NCBI GenBank assembly: GCA_009746045.1
Contig: RPFO01000448.1
Coordinates: 754,001-806,500 of the forward strand
DNA: 52,500 bases
Source of the DNA: Mesostigma viride
Taxonomy: Eukaryota > Streptophyta > Mesostigmatophyceae > Mesostigmatales > Mesostigmataceae
Direction: 5' to 3'
Part shown: positions 1 through 18,398 of the stretch, piece after piece
How the letters are laid out: every line of letters starts with the position of its first letter
Position numbering within the stretch: position 1 is the first letter of the stretch
The notes under the pieces: model-generated
The model's database searches: none
Seen by the model: only the letters and a program-made list of their open reading frames with translations
Told to the model about the DNA's origin: nothing
Position numbers and translations under genes: made by a program

Positions 1-1033
1 ATGGTCTTGTTTCCATGCGTGTAAGTGTGTTGCTTCGTTAAACTGGTAACCCTTCCCATTTAGGGGCTTCAATATCTATCACTATTATGTTGGCTTCCTT
101 TATTTCCTGTTTTTGCTACGAGGCTTCTTCTATTATCTATCATTATTATGTCGGCTTCCTTTATTACCTATTTTTGTTTTGTGGGCTTCTTCTATTGTCT
201 ATCACAAGTAAAACCGGCGGGGGCCAGCCCTCTACTAGTTTAGAGTCTACTATTGGAGACTCCTATTCAAGTCCGGCTGTGCAGAGTCTGGTTTCCCGTG
301 GCCCGGTGCCCGTGGCCCAGTACTGCTTCGTGGCCCGATGACTACTGGCTAGTGGCCTGTTGAAACTCCTTTCGCCCCTTCATTGCTGAAATTTTTTGCC
401 CGTGGCTCGCGGCTACTGGCTAGTTGCCCGTGGCTTTAGTAGTGGCCCGTCGCCCGTCATTACTTTTTTCCCTTGCTGACATTGCCTGCGGCTAGTTGCC
501 CGTGGCTAAGTGCCCCGTTGCCCGTCGCCTGAAATTCCTTCCGTCCCTTTTTCCTTGTAGTAACTTGCTCCTTCGCTGTGCTCCGGAGAGGAGGCCGCTG
601 AAGCGGCCGCGCGCCTGACGGCGCGCCTGGCGCTTCGCTCATAGTGTATCTGAGATTCGTCCCTCGATCTCCGGAGTACGCTGAAACGGCTGCTTTTTGT
701 ACCACGATTCGCTACCTAATCATCCGAAATTCTGCCCTAATTATCGGACCATCGGTCACGAAGTGCGATTTATGTAGGTGTAAGGATTATTATGTTGGCG
801 GTTGTCTTCACTTATTACCTATTTTTGTTGTGTGGGCTTCTGTTATCTATCATTATTGTGTTGGCTTCCCGAATCACCTATTTTTTTCGTGTGGGCTTCT
901 ATTATCTGGCAGCCCCAGTCTGCCAGCCACCTCCCGGCGCACCTGATTGAATCAACTCATCCTGACTGGACCGTGAACCAATCTTTCTTTTCGCTCCCTC
1001 TTCCTTGCGTTTTTGTCTGCTCTGCAATGGCAG
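1..1033. other. Intron sequence upstream of the first visible CLASRP exon
   Basis: No coding exon could be supported here. Bases 60-200 and 780-910 carry related T-rich tandem units of about 31 bp (pattern GGCTTC...TATCTATCATTATTATGT). Bases 295-545 hold a degenerate repeat built on GCCCGTGGC and ACTGGCTAG. From about 975 a pyrimidine-rich stretch leads to the CAG acceptor at 1031-1033. The SWAP-containing N-terminal part expected for this gene family must lie left of the window. Confidence 0.6.
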
Positions 1034-9818
<8,785 letters not shown>

Positions 9819-9887
9819 GGGCCCCCCACATTCGTGTCAATGCGCGCTGTCTCGCGGATGAGTGGCAGGAGTGTCTCTTATCTATTA

Positions 9888-9892
9888 TGTAA
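9888..9892 (+). terminator. Putative polyadenylation signal TGTAA for CLASRP
   Basis: TGTAA lies 70 nt after the stop codon. TGTAA is the usual poly(A) signal in volvocine green algae. The assignment depends on the inferred algal origin. Confidence 0.45.
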
Positions 9893-9979
9893 TCTCTCCG
9901 GATGGCTAGTAATAGGTGATTAAGTCTACATGGGAAGTATGTTGCAAGGGGCTTGTAGGTATTTAATTGAGACAACTAA

Positions 9980-10265
9980 ACCTGCACGCAGGGCGGTCCA
10001 GTGACGCAGTTACGTGTAAATTAATTAATGAATGAATTCACGGCGGTTCAACGTCCTGTAAGGACTAGGGTTGTCGTCTGAGAGGAAGAAATGTGGCACG
10101 TCTCTAGAGTCAAGTGTGCGCTTGAAGTAATAGCACGGAAATAACCAAACTTTGTACACGTGTAGTAACTTTAATTTAAAGTAAATTATAACATGACTCC
10201 GTTGGGAGATCATGTTGCACATATTCCCTTGCTGGATGGATGGAGGTCGGGGCGAAGCCACGAAA
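9980..10265. mobile_element. Two LINE-type 3' end remnants
   Basis: At 10001-10037 the sequence GTGACGCAGTTACGTG runs into AATTAATTAATGAATGAATT, matching the hairpin-plus-tail pattern seen at 13982 and 19641. At 10195-10217, CATGACTCCGTTGGGAG resembles the second 3' hairpin type (CTCC...GGAG) seen at 11401, 11645 and 19747. No reverse transcriptase is attached to either. Confidence 0.5.
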
Positions 10266-10660
10266 CCGAACTAAGCTAACTCTCAGCTAATCTTATCTAG
10301 AAAACCCTAACTACTCTACTCAGCAAAGCGCCCCTTCCCGTCTTAATTGGGGGGAGGCGGGGCTTGCCCACAGGGGCTGGCGTGTGTGCTGGACAATCGT
10401 CTGCCACCTCTTCTAATTGTTCTGCATAGCAGTCCAAGCAAGAGTGCCTCCTGTAGTCATGTACTTTTTGTGTTCGAGCTTCAGTTTGCATTTGTGAGGT
10501 CACTATCTGAGCCAAATTATCCTGAATCGATCACATGCATGCAACCATTGATGGAAAATCTGTAAACCATGTATGTGCAACTTCCTACCATCACGTACTC
10601 AACGGCCTACTTGTCAATATTCGCTCACCTATAAAGGGATATTGATGAGGACATGAGCTC
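10266..10660. other. Intergenic, nothing recognised
   Basis: AT-rich sequence without a supported gene, repeat or element. Confidence 0.4.
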
Positions 10661-11157
10661 ACGCCCACATGGCCCACAATGTTTCAACTTCCACGGGAGG
10701 GGCTTGTGCATGCCCCGCCACCTGTCCACCCCGACATGCCCGTCCGTCTTGGTGTAATTGCTGGACCGGCCCCCCGGCCGCCCACGGCGCCCTAGCTGGA
10801 TCCTCGGCCGCGGATTACCAAGCCCCCGCCTTGAAGGAGGGCTGCCTTGCCAGCAACGATGTCGTCCACCCCTTCACTTTGATTAAACTAGACTGAAGGC
10901 GCCCTTGCTCGTTTGCGGTACGATGCGGCGGTCGGGGCTGACCACCTCTCGGGCGAGCTGCTCAAGACCCCCGACCTCCCGCTGCAAGAGCTTCTGCTGG
11001 CGTTCTGCAACCGCGTTTTGCTCTCCAATGCATGAGCCCCCGCCCGCTGCTCCTGGCCACAGTCGGCCGACCATGTCCGAGTCTTGCTGTACAAAAAGGG
11101 CGCTCTGCTGCTGACCCCGGTAACTATCGCCTCCAGAGCGCCCCGCTGAAGGTGTTC

Positions 11158-11168
11158 ATGTGCATGAT
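11158..11168 (+). repeat. Target site duplication, left copy (ATGTGCATGAT)
   Basis: Exact 11 bp match to 11452-11462, bracketing the inserted LINE 3' fragment. Confidence 0.9.
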
Positions 11169-11451
11169 TAGCCCTTGTACAGCCATGCTATGTCCTGGCT
11201 ATGATCAGATTACTTGCCCACGCTCCTAGTTATGATATGCTCACATGGGTCTTATTGCACCCACAGAAAGTGCCGGATCGTCTATCGTGTCCGATTGCAG
11301 CTGTGCCATGCCTCTGGCATGAAGGAGAAAGGCCCGGGTCTCTTCCCTTTCTTCAGGACTGTTATGCACATACAGGGATTAAAAGCACTCCGGTGCTCCG
11401 TGACTCCCCAACGGGAGCACAAGTTAAATTGATTAATTAATTAATTCATAA
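11169..11451 (+). mobile_element. 5'-truncated LINE insertion with tail and 11 bp target duplication
   Basis: A 283 bp insertion. It contains a short 3' coding remnant (CTHRKCRIVYRVRL), then GTGACTCCCCAACGGGAGCA, which can fold as CTCCC/GGGAG, then (TTAA)n. It is bracketed by exact copies of ATGTGCATGAT. Hairpin, tandem tail, 5' truncation and an 11 bp duplication are all expected of target-primed reverse transcription. It lies inside an older LINE open frame. Confidence 0.88.
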
Positions 11452-11462
11452 ATGTGCATGAT
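11452..11462 (+). repeat. Target site duplication, right copy (ATGTGCATGAT)
   Basis: Right partner of 11158-11168. Confidence 0.9.
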
Positions 11463-11621
11463 CAGGCCGGTGCACGTACAGGCTAGCTCCGCGCTGCGCT
11501 GGACTCTCACCTGGGTGAGTCACATCTGGATGGTTTTCCGTAGTACGTGGCCGCAACACTGTCATGGCAGAGCTTTGTCGCGCGCCGGCCGGCTGGTGGA
11601 GGAGGTGCGCCGCATTTGCCC

Positions 11622-11804
11622 TGATGAATAATTAATTAAAATCATGCTCCCGTTGGGGAGTCACGGAGCACCGGAGTGCTTTTAATCCCTGTATATGTCA
11701 GCACGACAGGAAGATTCAAGGGCAGAGACCCCCCGTTTCTCCTTCATGCCAGAGGCATGCCACAGCTGCAATCGGACACGATAGACGATCCGGCACGTTC
11801 TGTC
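11622..11804 (-). mobile_element. LINE 3' fragment in inverse orientation
   Basis: Reverse complement of 11268-11445 with scattered differences: tail (AATTAATTAA) at 11624-11640, hairpin CTCCCGTTGGGGAG at 11646-11659, then the 3' untranslated region as far as TTCTG at about 11804. Together with 11169-11451 it makes an inverted pair of LINE ends facing each other across about 170 bp. I did not find a clear target duplication. Confidence 0.8.
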
Positions 11805-12235
11805 AGACCTGCATGTGGTGGGGGCGTTTGTCAGAGGGCGGCCGTCTTCCTACCGCCTCAACCAGCTGGTTCGGCGCTACTGCGCTCTGTCACTGCATGG
11901 CTGGCGACATGCAGAGCCACTGGGTCTGGGTGGCTACCGACCACGACCCAGCTGACAAGGCCAGTCGGCGTGGCGCTTTGATTCCTGACTTGACCCGGTG
12001 TACGTGGTGACGTGCATCCCAGCCCTGGGCCTGAGGGGGCGCGACGCCCTCGGGACTACACACTTTTGGAGGGCACAGTCAACCCTGTGTCTACCTTGCC
12101 AGCCGGTACCGGCGCGCGGCGGCTGTTTACGTGGCGTGGGCGCCACCTGCCCCCTGTCGACCCAGCTGATGCGGAAGCCATTTTCTGTCAGTGGATTTCT
12201 GCTGCCCGGCTACCATGCCAGAGGCGGGCGGGGGC

Positions 12236-13072
12236 GTACCTTATGCCAGCACGCCAAGGCCTGTCTGCACCTGTACTACCTCGACATTGTTCGGAACTGG
12301 GTACTGGCGGACCGCCTGCTAGCAGGTTGGCAGCGGCTTGTTCCGGCTGTCAGCCCTCCGGCTATGCCCTGGCGCCTTTGCCGCTATTTCACTGCCCTGC
12401 TGCTAGTTTCACGTCGACAGGTGCATTTGAGTGCGTTGATTATTATTGCTTTCCAGCAGTATTTACGCATTAGCGAGGCGCTAGGGCTGCGGGTTCGGGA
12501 TGTGGCTCATCCTGGCCACCCCCTTCTCGAGCCAGGGCCCACGGTCGGTGCCCTTGTGCTGCGCAACCCCAACTAACTGCGCAGGGGGCGGCCCAGCACG
12601 TCCTCGTCCGGGATCCACTTTCTTTGTGGCTCCTGCGACGCCTAGCTGACGGCAGCCTGGCCAGCCCCCGGATGCACTTCTTTTTCGGGGTTTAACGTAC
12701 AGCCAGGCTAGGCAGCCGGCAGTGGGAGGCTGTGCAGGCCCGCATGGGCATCCCGGGGATGTTTTCTGTTCACAGCCTCCGGCATGGGGGCCCGACGCAG
12801 GACGCCATCCCTGGCGAGTCGCCGGAGGCCATTCAGCTGCGCGGCCGGTGGGCTTCGGCCCTCTCGGTCACGCGCTACATTGGCCTCCACCGCAGCCTCC
12901 TTGGGCGAGACATCCCGCCCGCCCTCTGGGCTCAGGCCCTGGGTTTTGACCCAGTGGCTTTTCGGCGCCACTTCGGTGGACGGCGTCGAGTTTTGACGTC
13001 TTCCCGTTTTCATCTCTCGTCTTTCAGCTATCAACTGACCTCACCTTTGTGTGGGAGGTCAGGGGGGAAATG
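12236..13072 (+). pseudogene. Tyrosine recombinase (YR) pseudogene of element C
   Basis: The first frame (to about 12573) carries AFQQYLRISEALGLRVRDV, which is recombinase box I with its arginine in LRISE. It continues through QGAAQHVLVRDPLSLWLL in a second frame, and after a frameshift near 12690 gives HSLRHGGPTQDAI (box II H-x-x-R-H) and IQLRGRWASALSVTRYI (GRW motif and the catalytic tyrosine). All catalytic signature residues can be seen (R, HxxR, W, Y), but the frame is broken by at least one stop near 12573 and one shift. The real N-terminal limit is not defined. It ends about 125 bp before repeat B1. Confidence 0.8.
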
Positions 13073-13198
13073 GTTTAACTAACCCGATGGTGAACCCTGG
13101 GTACGTGGTCCCGACTAAGTACCCCCATAGCTAGGTAGTTTCAGTTTTCTTTTTTGCATGTCCTACGTATTTTCGGCTGTTAATCATGTAAGGAGATG

Positions 13199-13402
13199 TG
13201 GGTAGAGCAGGGGCACAGCTGCTGTGGGCTGGCCCTGCAAATTCACATAGTGTGCTCACCCTAGCATACAGATGGCCGTGTCGCCATCTGGTAGACATGT
13301 CTGTGTTATTCCACCGTATAGAGCTAGCACACATATTGTAATAAATTTGATGTTTTGTACGCGGTGATGCATGCAAAGCAAAGCAAGGCCAGAAATGGAT
13401 TT
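13199..13402 (+). repeat. Element C direct repeat B1
   Basis: About 204 bp starting GGGTAGAGCAGGGGCACAGC and ending CCAGAAATGGATTT; the second copy is 13728-13931. The copies differ by a C/T change and by two small indels (near 13294 and 13360). Confidence 0.9.
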
Positions 13403-13727
13403 GGTGAGCTATGCTCATTTTATCTATGACTAACCTGCTAATTATTTTTCTAATGAGATTAGCATAGTACTCTGTGGCATGCCTTTGCGCATGACACGCA
13501 AGTACTTACTTACTTACTTACTAACCTGCTGAGCGGAGAATGCAACCCCGTATAGCACAAAAGAAAAAATAATTTTCAGAAAAGAATATTTTTTGTGCTG
13601 GCACCTGTACCCCAGCCACCCACGTAGGGGTTGGTTGGACAGGTGGTTGCTATAAAAGGTGGGCTTCCATTCTAGGGAAGCAGGTTGTTTCTTTTGCCTC
13701 CCACCCACCCACCCTGCATGGCAAAAG

Positions 13728-13931
13728 GGGGTAGAGCAGGGGCACAGCTGCTGTGGGCTGGCCCTGCAAATTCACATAGTGTGCTCACCCTAGCATACAG
13801 ATGGCCGTGTTGCCATCTGGTAGATGTCCATGTCTGTGTTATTCCACCGTATAGAGCTAGCACACATATTGTAATAAATTTGATGTTTTGTGGTGATGCA
13901 TGCAAAGCAAAGCAAGGCCAGAAATGGATTT
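13728..13931 (+). repeat. Element C direct repeat B2
   Basis: Second copy of 13199-13402. The 325 bp between the copies is unique, with (TTAC)n at 13505-13521, and ends in a CCCACCCACCCACCC run at 13700-13714. The same C-rich run precedes repeat B2 in element A and, reversed, lies next to B2 in element B. Confidence 0.9.
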
Positions 13932-14006
13932 CTCGTTGTGTATAGGGTTGAAGGTTCCTTTACTCTGTATTGGCACCGGCCCACGTGACGCAATCACGTG
14001 GTTACT
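13932..14006 (+). mobile_element. LINE 3' end with hairpin CACGTGACGCAATCACGTG
   Basis: Closely matches 19590-19675 (shared blocks AAGGTTCCT, ACTCTGTAT, GGCACC). Bases 13981-13999 form a stem-loop with a CACGTGA/TCACGTG stem. The hairpin leads within seven bases into the (TTCA)n array. LINEs with a 3' stem-loop followed by short tandem repeats are known (for example UnaL2). Confidence 0.75.
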
Positions 14007-14622
14007 TTCATTCATTCATTCATTCATTCATTCATTCATTCATTCATTCATTCATTCATTCATTCATTCATTCATTCATTCATTCATTCATTCATTCATT
14101 CATTCATTCATTCATTCATTCATTCATTCATTCATTCATTCATTCATTCATTCATTCATTCATTCATTCATTCATTCATTCATTCATTCATTCATTCATT
14201 CATTCATTCATTCATTCATTCATTCATTCATTCATTCATTCATTCATTCATTCATTCATTCATTCATTCATTCATTCATTCATTCATTCATTCATTCATT
14301 CATTCATTCATTCATTCATTCATTCATTCATTCATTCATTCATTCATTCATTCATTCATTCATTCATTCATTCATTCATTCATTCATTCATTCATTCATT
14401 CATTCATTCATTCATTCATTCATTCATTCATTCATTCATTCATTCATTCATTCATTCATTCATTCATTCATTCATTCATTCATTCATTCATTCATTCATT
14501 CATTCATTCATTCATTCATTCATTCATTCATTCATTCATTCATTCATTCATTCATTCATTCATTCATTCATTCATTCATTCATTCATTCATTCATTCATT
14601 CATTCATTCATTCATTCATTCA
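14007..14622. repeat. Giant (TTCA)n array, block 1, about 154 copies
   Basis: Perfect tetranucleotide repeat directly downstream of the LINE hairpin. Same strand and motif as blocks 2 and 3. Apparent Ile-His-Ser-Phe frames across it are artefacts. Confidence 0.97.
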
Positions 14623-16180
14623 GCTCTTTCTTTGCTCGTTGTCGTTGCGGCGGCAGCCGCAGCTATGGGTGCTGCGGAGCAAAATCCCAAAAGCACTGGT
14701 TGCACTGGCCACTTGGCCAGTGGTGAGACTTCCAGTTGTTAACCGGCCAGGCGTAGTTCCTCGCCCGGTTAACTAAAAGAAAAGAAAAAGATTACCTCCG
14801 GTCCGCACCTTTTCCCCAGCTTGGGGTCTTTGGTGGGCCGGATGCCGTGACAGGTGCTCAACTGTCGCTTGGTCGGCCCAGTGCGCGAGCTGGTGCTCCG
14901 TACCTGGGGATGCTTGCACCCCGGGTTGGAGCCGGATGGCTGGCACTGGCGACCCGTGTCTCGGTCCGCGGCCTGCGGCTTTTTCTTCGGAAATTGCTGC
15001 TGGCCAGCAAACTTTGCAATTGCCTTCCGCCGAGGGGGGGTGGTTGGGGCTGGGGACGGCGATGGGAAAAGCGTCTAAGCTAGAAATTTTTTCCCCACGC
15101 ATAGAAACCTCGGGGGGAATGCGGTCTTGGCTGAACGGACTCTCGTTCAGCCAGGTGCCTGGGGCTGTGGCCTCGGGCATCCGGGCTGGCGGGGCCTGGG
15201 CTAGGTCCACGTTTTTTCTCGAAGCACCCCGGGTCTATGGGGAGACGGCCATAGCGGTACCGACTCGGGGCCCCGAGAGGGGTCATGATAGGCTGGCCGT
15301 GCGCAATCGCAGTGCAAATGCGCTGGGCCTTTTTGGGCCTGGCCATGCATCCACAGCCGCCGGGCACACGCCTCCCGATGTGGGGGGGCTCCCGTTTTGC
15401 GGCAGGGCGGTCACTTGTGACAACGAGCAAGGTGGAGTGCGGCTTCAAGGGAAAGCCAGGGCGGGGGTGATTGGGCAACGTACTTCATGAAGGGCCTTGA
15501 ACGGCGTGCCTCCGGGCATGTCAATTAGTGTCACATGTATGCTTCCACTTATTGTTTTAATGAAGATGCTGGTTTTTGTGGGAGCTACGTGGGACATGAA
15601 TCGGGGTTCTTTGAACGGAGTTTCTTCTATACGTGAATGCGGGAACAAGAGGCCGCTGGATGAGCGGCTTATAGGTCGCAGTGTTTACTCGTAGCCGTTT
15701 GGCTAGAGCTTTTGTGATTAGTAGATGCAATATAGTGCATGGTTGAAAAATGAATTAAATAAAATGTGCGTTCCGCGCTTGGGTTGATTATACCCGGGCG
15801 GAACGGGGCGTGAGGTGCAGTGCCCCTGAAAAGAACAACCTACGCATTATTTAATACTAGCCGTGCAGATTCGGGATATTCTACCCCCGGTCTGTACGGT
15901 TAGCGTCTTACTAGCATCCACTAAACATAAGGGTTTAATGACGTCAGTTAGCTAGGGATAAGGGAGGTTTTGCGACTAAAAGCCGCTCTGGCTGGTTTTG
16001 TCGGCCTCTTTCTTTGCTCCCCACCCACCCACCCTTGTCTTGGTTGCCTCTAGGGCAACGTACTTCATGAAGGGCCTTGAACGGCGTGCCTCCGGGCATG
16101 TCAATTAGTGTCACATGTATGCTTCCACTTATTGTTTTAATGAAGATGCTGGTTTTTGTGGGAGCTACGTGGGACATGAA
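14623..16180 (+). mobile_element. Element A: split-direct-repeat retroelement derivative (plus orientation)
   Basis: Layout: internal region 14623-15472, B1 15473-15602, A2 15603-16052 (ending in a CCCACCCACCCACCC run), B2 16053-16182. The A1 repeat appears reduced to about 15 bp (CTCTTTCTTTGCTC at 14624, matching the end of A2). A2 begins ATGAATCGGGGTTCTTTG, homologous to the reverse complement of the 420 bp repeat of element B. The internal region shares GTACCTGGGGATGCTTG with element B. No reverse transcriptase or recombinase is recognisable, so it must be non-autonomous. Confidence 0.7.
15473..15602 (+). repeat. Element A direct repeat B1
   Basis: 130 bp, from GGGCAACGTACTTCATGAAG to GGGACATGAATC; copied at 16053-16182 without an obvious difference. 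On the minus strand it reads SIFIKTISGSIHVTLID. Confidence 0.93.
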
Positions 16181-16182
16181 TC
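16053..16182 (+). repeat. Element A direct repeat B2
   Basis: Second copy of 15473-15602. Its last bases, GACATGAATC, merge into the (ATTC)n array. Confidence 0.93.
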
Positions 16183-16816
16183 ATTCATTCATTCATTCAT
16201 TCATTCATTCATTCATTCATTCATTCATTCATTCATTCATTCATTCATTCATTCATTCATTCATTCATTCATTCATTCATTCATTCATTCATTCATTCAT
16301 TCATTCATTCATTCATTCATTCATTCATTCACTCACTCATTCATTCATTCATTCATTCATTCATTCATTCATTCATTCATTCATTCATTCATTCATTCAT
16401 TCATTCATTCATTCATTCATTCATTCATTCATTCATTCATTCATTCATTCATTCATTCATTCATTCATTCATTCATTCATTCATTCATTCATTCATTCAT
16501 TCATTCATTCATTCATTCATTCATTCATTCATTCATTCATTCATTCATTCATTCATTCATTCATTCATTCATTCATTCATTCATTCATTCATTCATTCAT
16601 TCATTCATTCATTCATTCATTCATTCATTCATTCATTCATTCATTCATTCATTCATTCATTCATTCATTCATTCATTCATTCATTCATTCATTCATTCAT
16701 TCATTCATTCATTCATTCATTCATTCATTCATTCATTCATTCATTCATTCATTCATTCATTCATTCATTCATTCATTCATTCATTCATTCATTCATTCAT
16801 TCATTCATTCATTCAT
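16181..16816. repeat. Giant (ATTC)n array, block 2, about 159 copies
   Basis: Lies between the B2 ends of elements A and B, which face each other. Two units are altered (ACTC ACTC at about 16329-16338); otherwise perfect. Confidence 0.97.
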
Positions 16817-16937
16817 ACACCCGTTTGCTCACCATAGTCACCAGCATCTTTGTTAAAACAATAAGTAGATGCATACAGACAGGTAGCGGTTACAGAACCG
16901 CTATTAAGAACTCCTTAGGCATGGCTCGCGATTACCC
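16817..16937 (-). repeat. Element B direct repeat B2 (121 bp)
   Basis: Starts ACACCCGTTTGCTCACCATA on the plus strand; identical by eye to 17395-17515. Plus-strand reading gives TSIFVKTISRCIQ. Confidence 0.93.
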
Positions 16938-16974
16938 GCGCAGACCAGGCCACCAAAGAGGGTGGGTGGGTGGG

Positions 16975-17394
16975 ACAAGAAAAAAGACCACAACAATGTC
17001 ACTACGCCGCCAAAGTAGTCAAACTGCCCTAGCACGGGGCTGACATCAGCAACCGAGCTTAACTTAACACGCCAACCTGAGAATGTAGCGACACCTACTA
17101 CCGTACCACAAAAACAACAACCAATCAAATACCCTTTCCGAAAGGTTCTAATTATCATTCAACAAACCGGTTCAACAAACCCGGCCCTGTCAAACTTTAA
17201 GCATAAGATTGTTTCGAGATTGTAGCACAATAGGGCCACTGCCCCTACTAACAATTCCAGGTCGCCAGCCATTAGCCAAATCCGGTTACATCTGCCAAAC
17301 CCGCCCGGTTCAGCCGACCATCCAGGCGGCTCCCGTGAGCGGCCTTATTCCCCGCCTCACTTCGAGAAACTCTTTTCAAAGAAATCCGATTCAT
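16975..17394 (-). repeat. Element B direct repeat A2 (420 bp)
   Basis: Matches 18399-18815, with a three-base difference (CCTACTACC against CCTACC). Ends GATTCAT on the plus strand, where it meets B1. Confidence 0.94.
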
Positions 17395-17515
17395 ACACCC
17401 GTTTGCTCACCATAGTCACCAGCATCTTTGTTAAAACAATAAGTAGATGCATACAGACAGGTAGCGGTTACAGAACCGCTATTAAGAACTCCTTAGGCAT
17501 GGCTCGCGATTACCC
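17395..17515 (-). repeat. Element B direct repeat B1 (121 bp)
   Basis: Second copy of 16817-16937, joined without spacer to A2. The junction contains ATGAAT on the minus strand, the same word as the flanking tetranucleotide array. Confidence 0.93.
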
Positions 17516-18398
17516 AACCTCCCCTTCCTGGCCCTCCGGTCCGCTAAAGAAGCACCATTTCCTTTCCCGTCAAAAGCTGTCCTGTCGCGATGGGCGCTCT
17601 CCGTTGCCAGAAAACAGATTTAATTCCCAGCGACTGTGAATGCACAAAAATTCATGCACTGTCAATCGACACAGCTCGCATTTTTGACCCCACTCGGGGG
17701 CCCCCGCTGACCTCGTTGCCGACCTCTTCTCTGGTCCGCTAAGGGGTGCTGTCGCGGAACACAAAGTCAAAGCAAAAGCTGCTGACTGGCGCCGCTGATT
17801 CCAGCCGACGCCCAGTTTACAACTTTTTTGAAGAGCAACCAACCTAGTGCCGAGCACATAAACACTCCTTCCGTACAAAAAAGTGGAAATACCACTGATT
17901 ACGAAATCAAGTTGGCTTTCAGCCCTTGCCTCCTGCGCCGAGGCTCCGTGTCCCACAACGGTGACTTAAATTTTTTACCCCCCCGAGCCGCGGCGGCCCT
18001 CAAGCCAAGCCCAACCCGGAATGCAAGCATTTCCAGGTACGAGACAACTCAAAGGCAGGCCAGCCTGCCGACAGCCCAACCCGAGGCGCAAGCATCCCCA
18101 GGTACGGAACCATCAAGCAAGCTAGCCCTTGCCCAACCCGGCCAGCTGGCCGTTTCTTTCAAACAAACCAGCCATTAAATAATGCATCAGCCCCCGCTTC
18201 GCATTTAAACCCCGATCACCCGGACATTAATTCCGGGCCAGTGGCAGCCATGAATCCCAACCGCCTTAAGCAGCCAGGGATCATGGATGCCGGAAATTTG
18301 GTTAACAAATTTTAGCCCCGCACCCATGCTGAGCGCAAGGCTGGTGAGGCACTTCTTGTACCGCCATAGCCTCAGCCGTCGGCGCTCAGCCAACGTTT

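Larger units (their letters stand above)
10890..11620 (+). pseudogene. LINE reverse transcriptase fragment, interrupted
   Basis: One frame reads YDAAVGADHLSGELLKTP and then LLAFCNRVLLSNA, followed after a stop by VLLYKKG and, one frame over, NYRLQSAPLKVFMCMI. This is the order of the start of a LINE reverse transcriptase domain (the AxGxDxLxxELLK block, then a YKKG-x-NYRPxS-like block). There is an in-frame stop near 11035 and a frameshift near 11115. The frame is split after MCMI by a younger element (11169-11451) and resumes with RPVHVQASSALRWTLTW. Endonuclease and the catalytic aspartate block are absent. Confidence 0.7.
11805..13931 (+). mobile_element. Element C: DIRS/PAT-like tyrosine-recombinase retroelement, 5' truncated
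   Basis: Comprises a decayed tyrosine recombinase gene followed by a B1 (13199-13402), A2 (13403-13727), B2 (13728-13931) set. A recombinase gene next to a B1-A2-B2 block is the layout of PAT-like retroelements with split direct repeats (Kangaroo of Volvox, PAT of nematodes). Reverse transcriptase, RNase H and the A1 repeat are not present, because LINE sequence abuts the left side. Crypton-type elements also carry such a recombinase but lack split repeats. Confidence 0.65.

Noticed and set aside
14007-14622. Repeat protein with Ile-His-Ser-Phe units
   Set aside because: Frame arises from a perfect tetranucleotide array read in all three frames; no splice or start logic.
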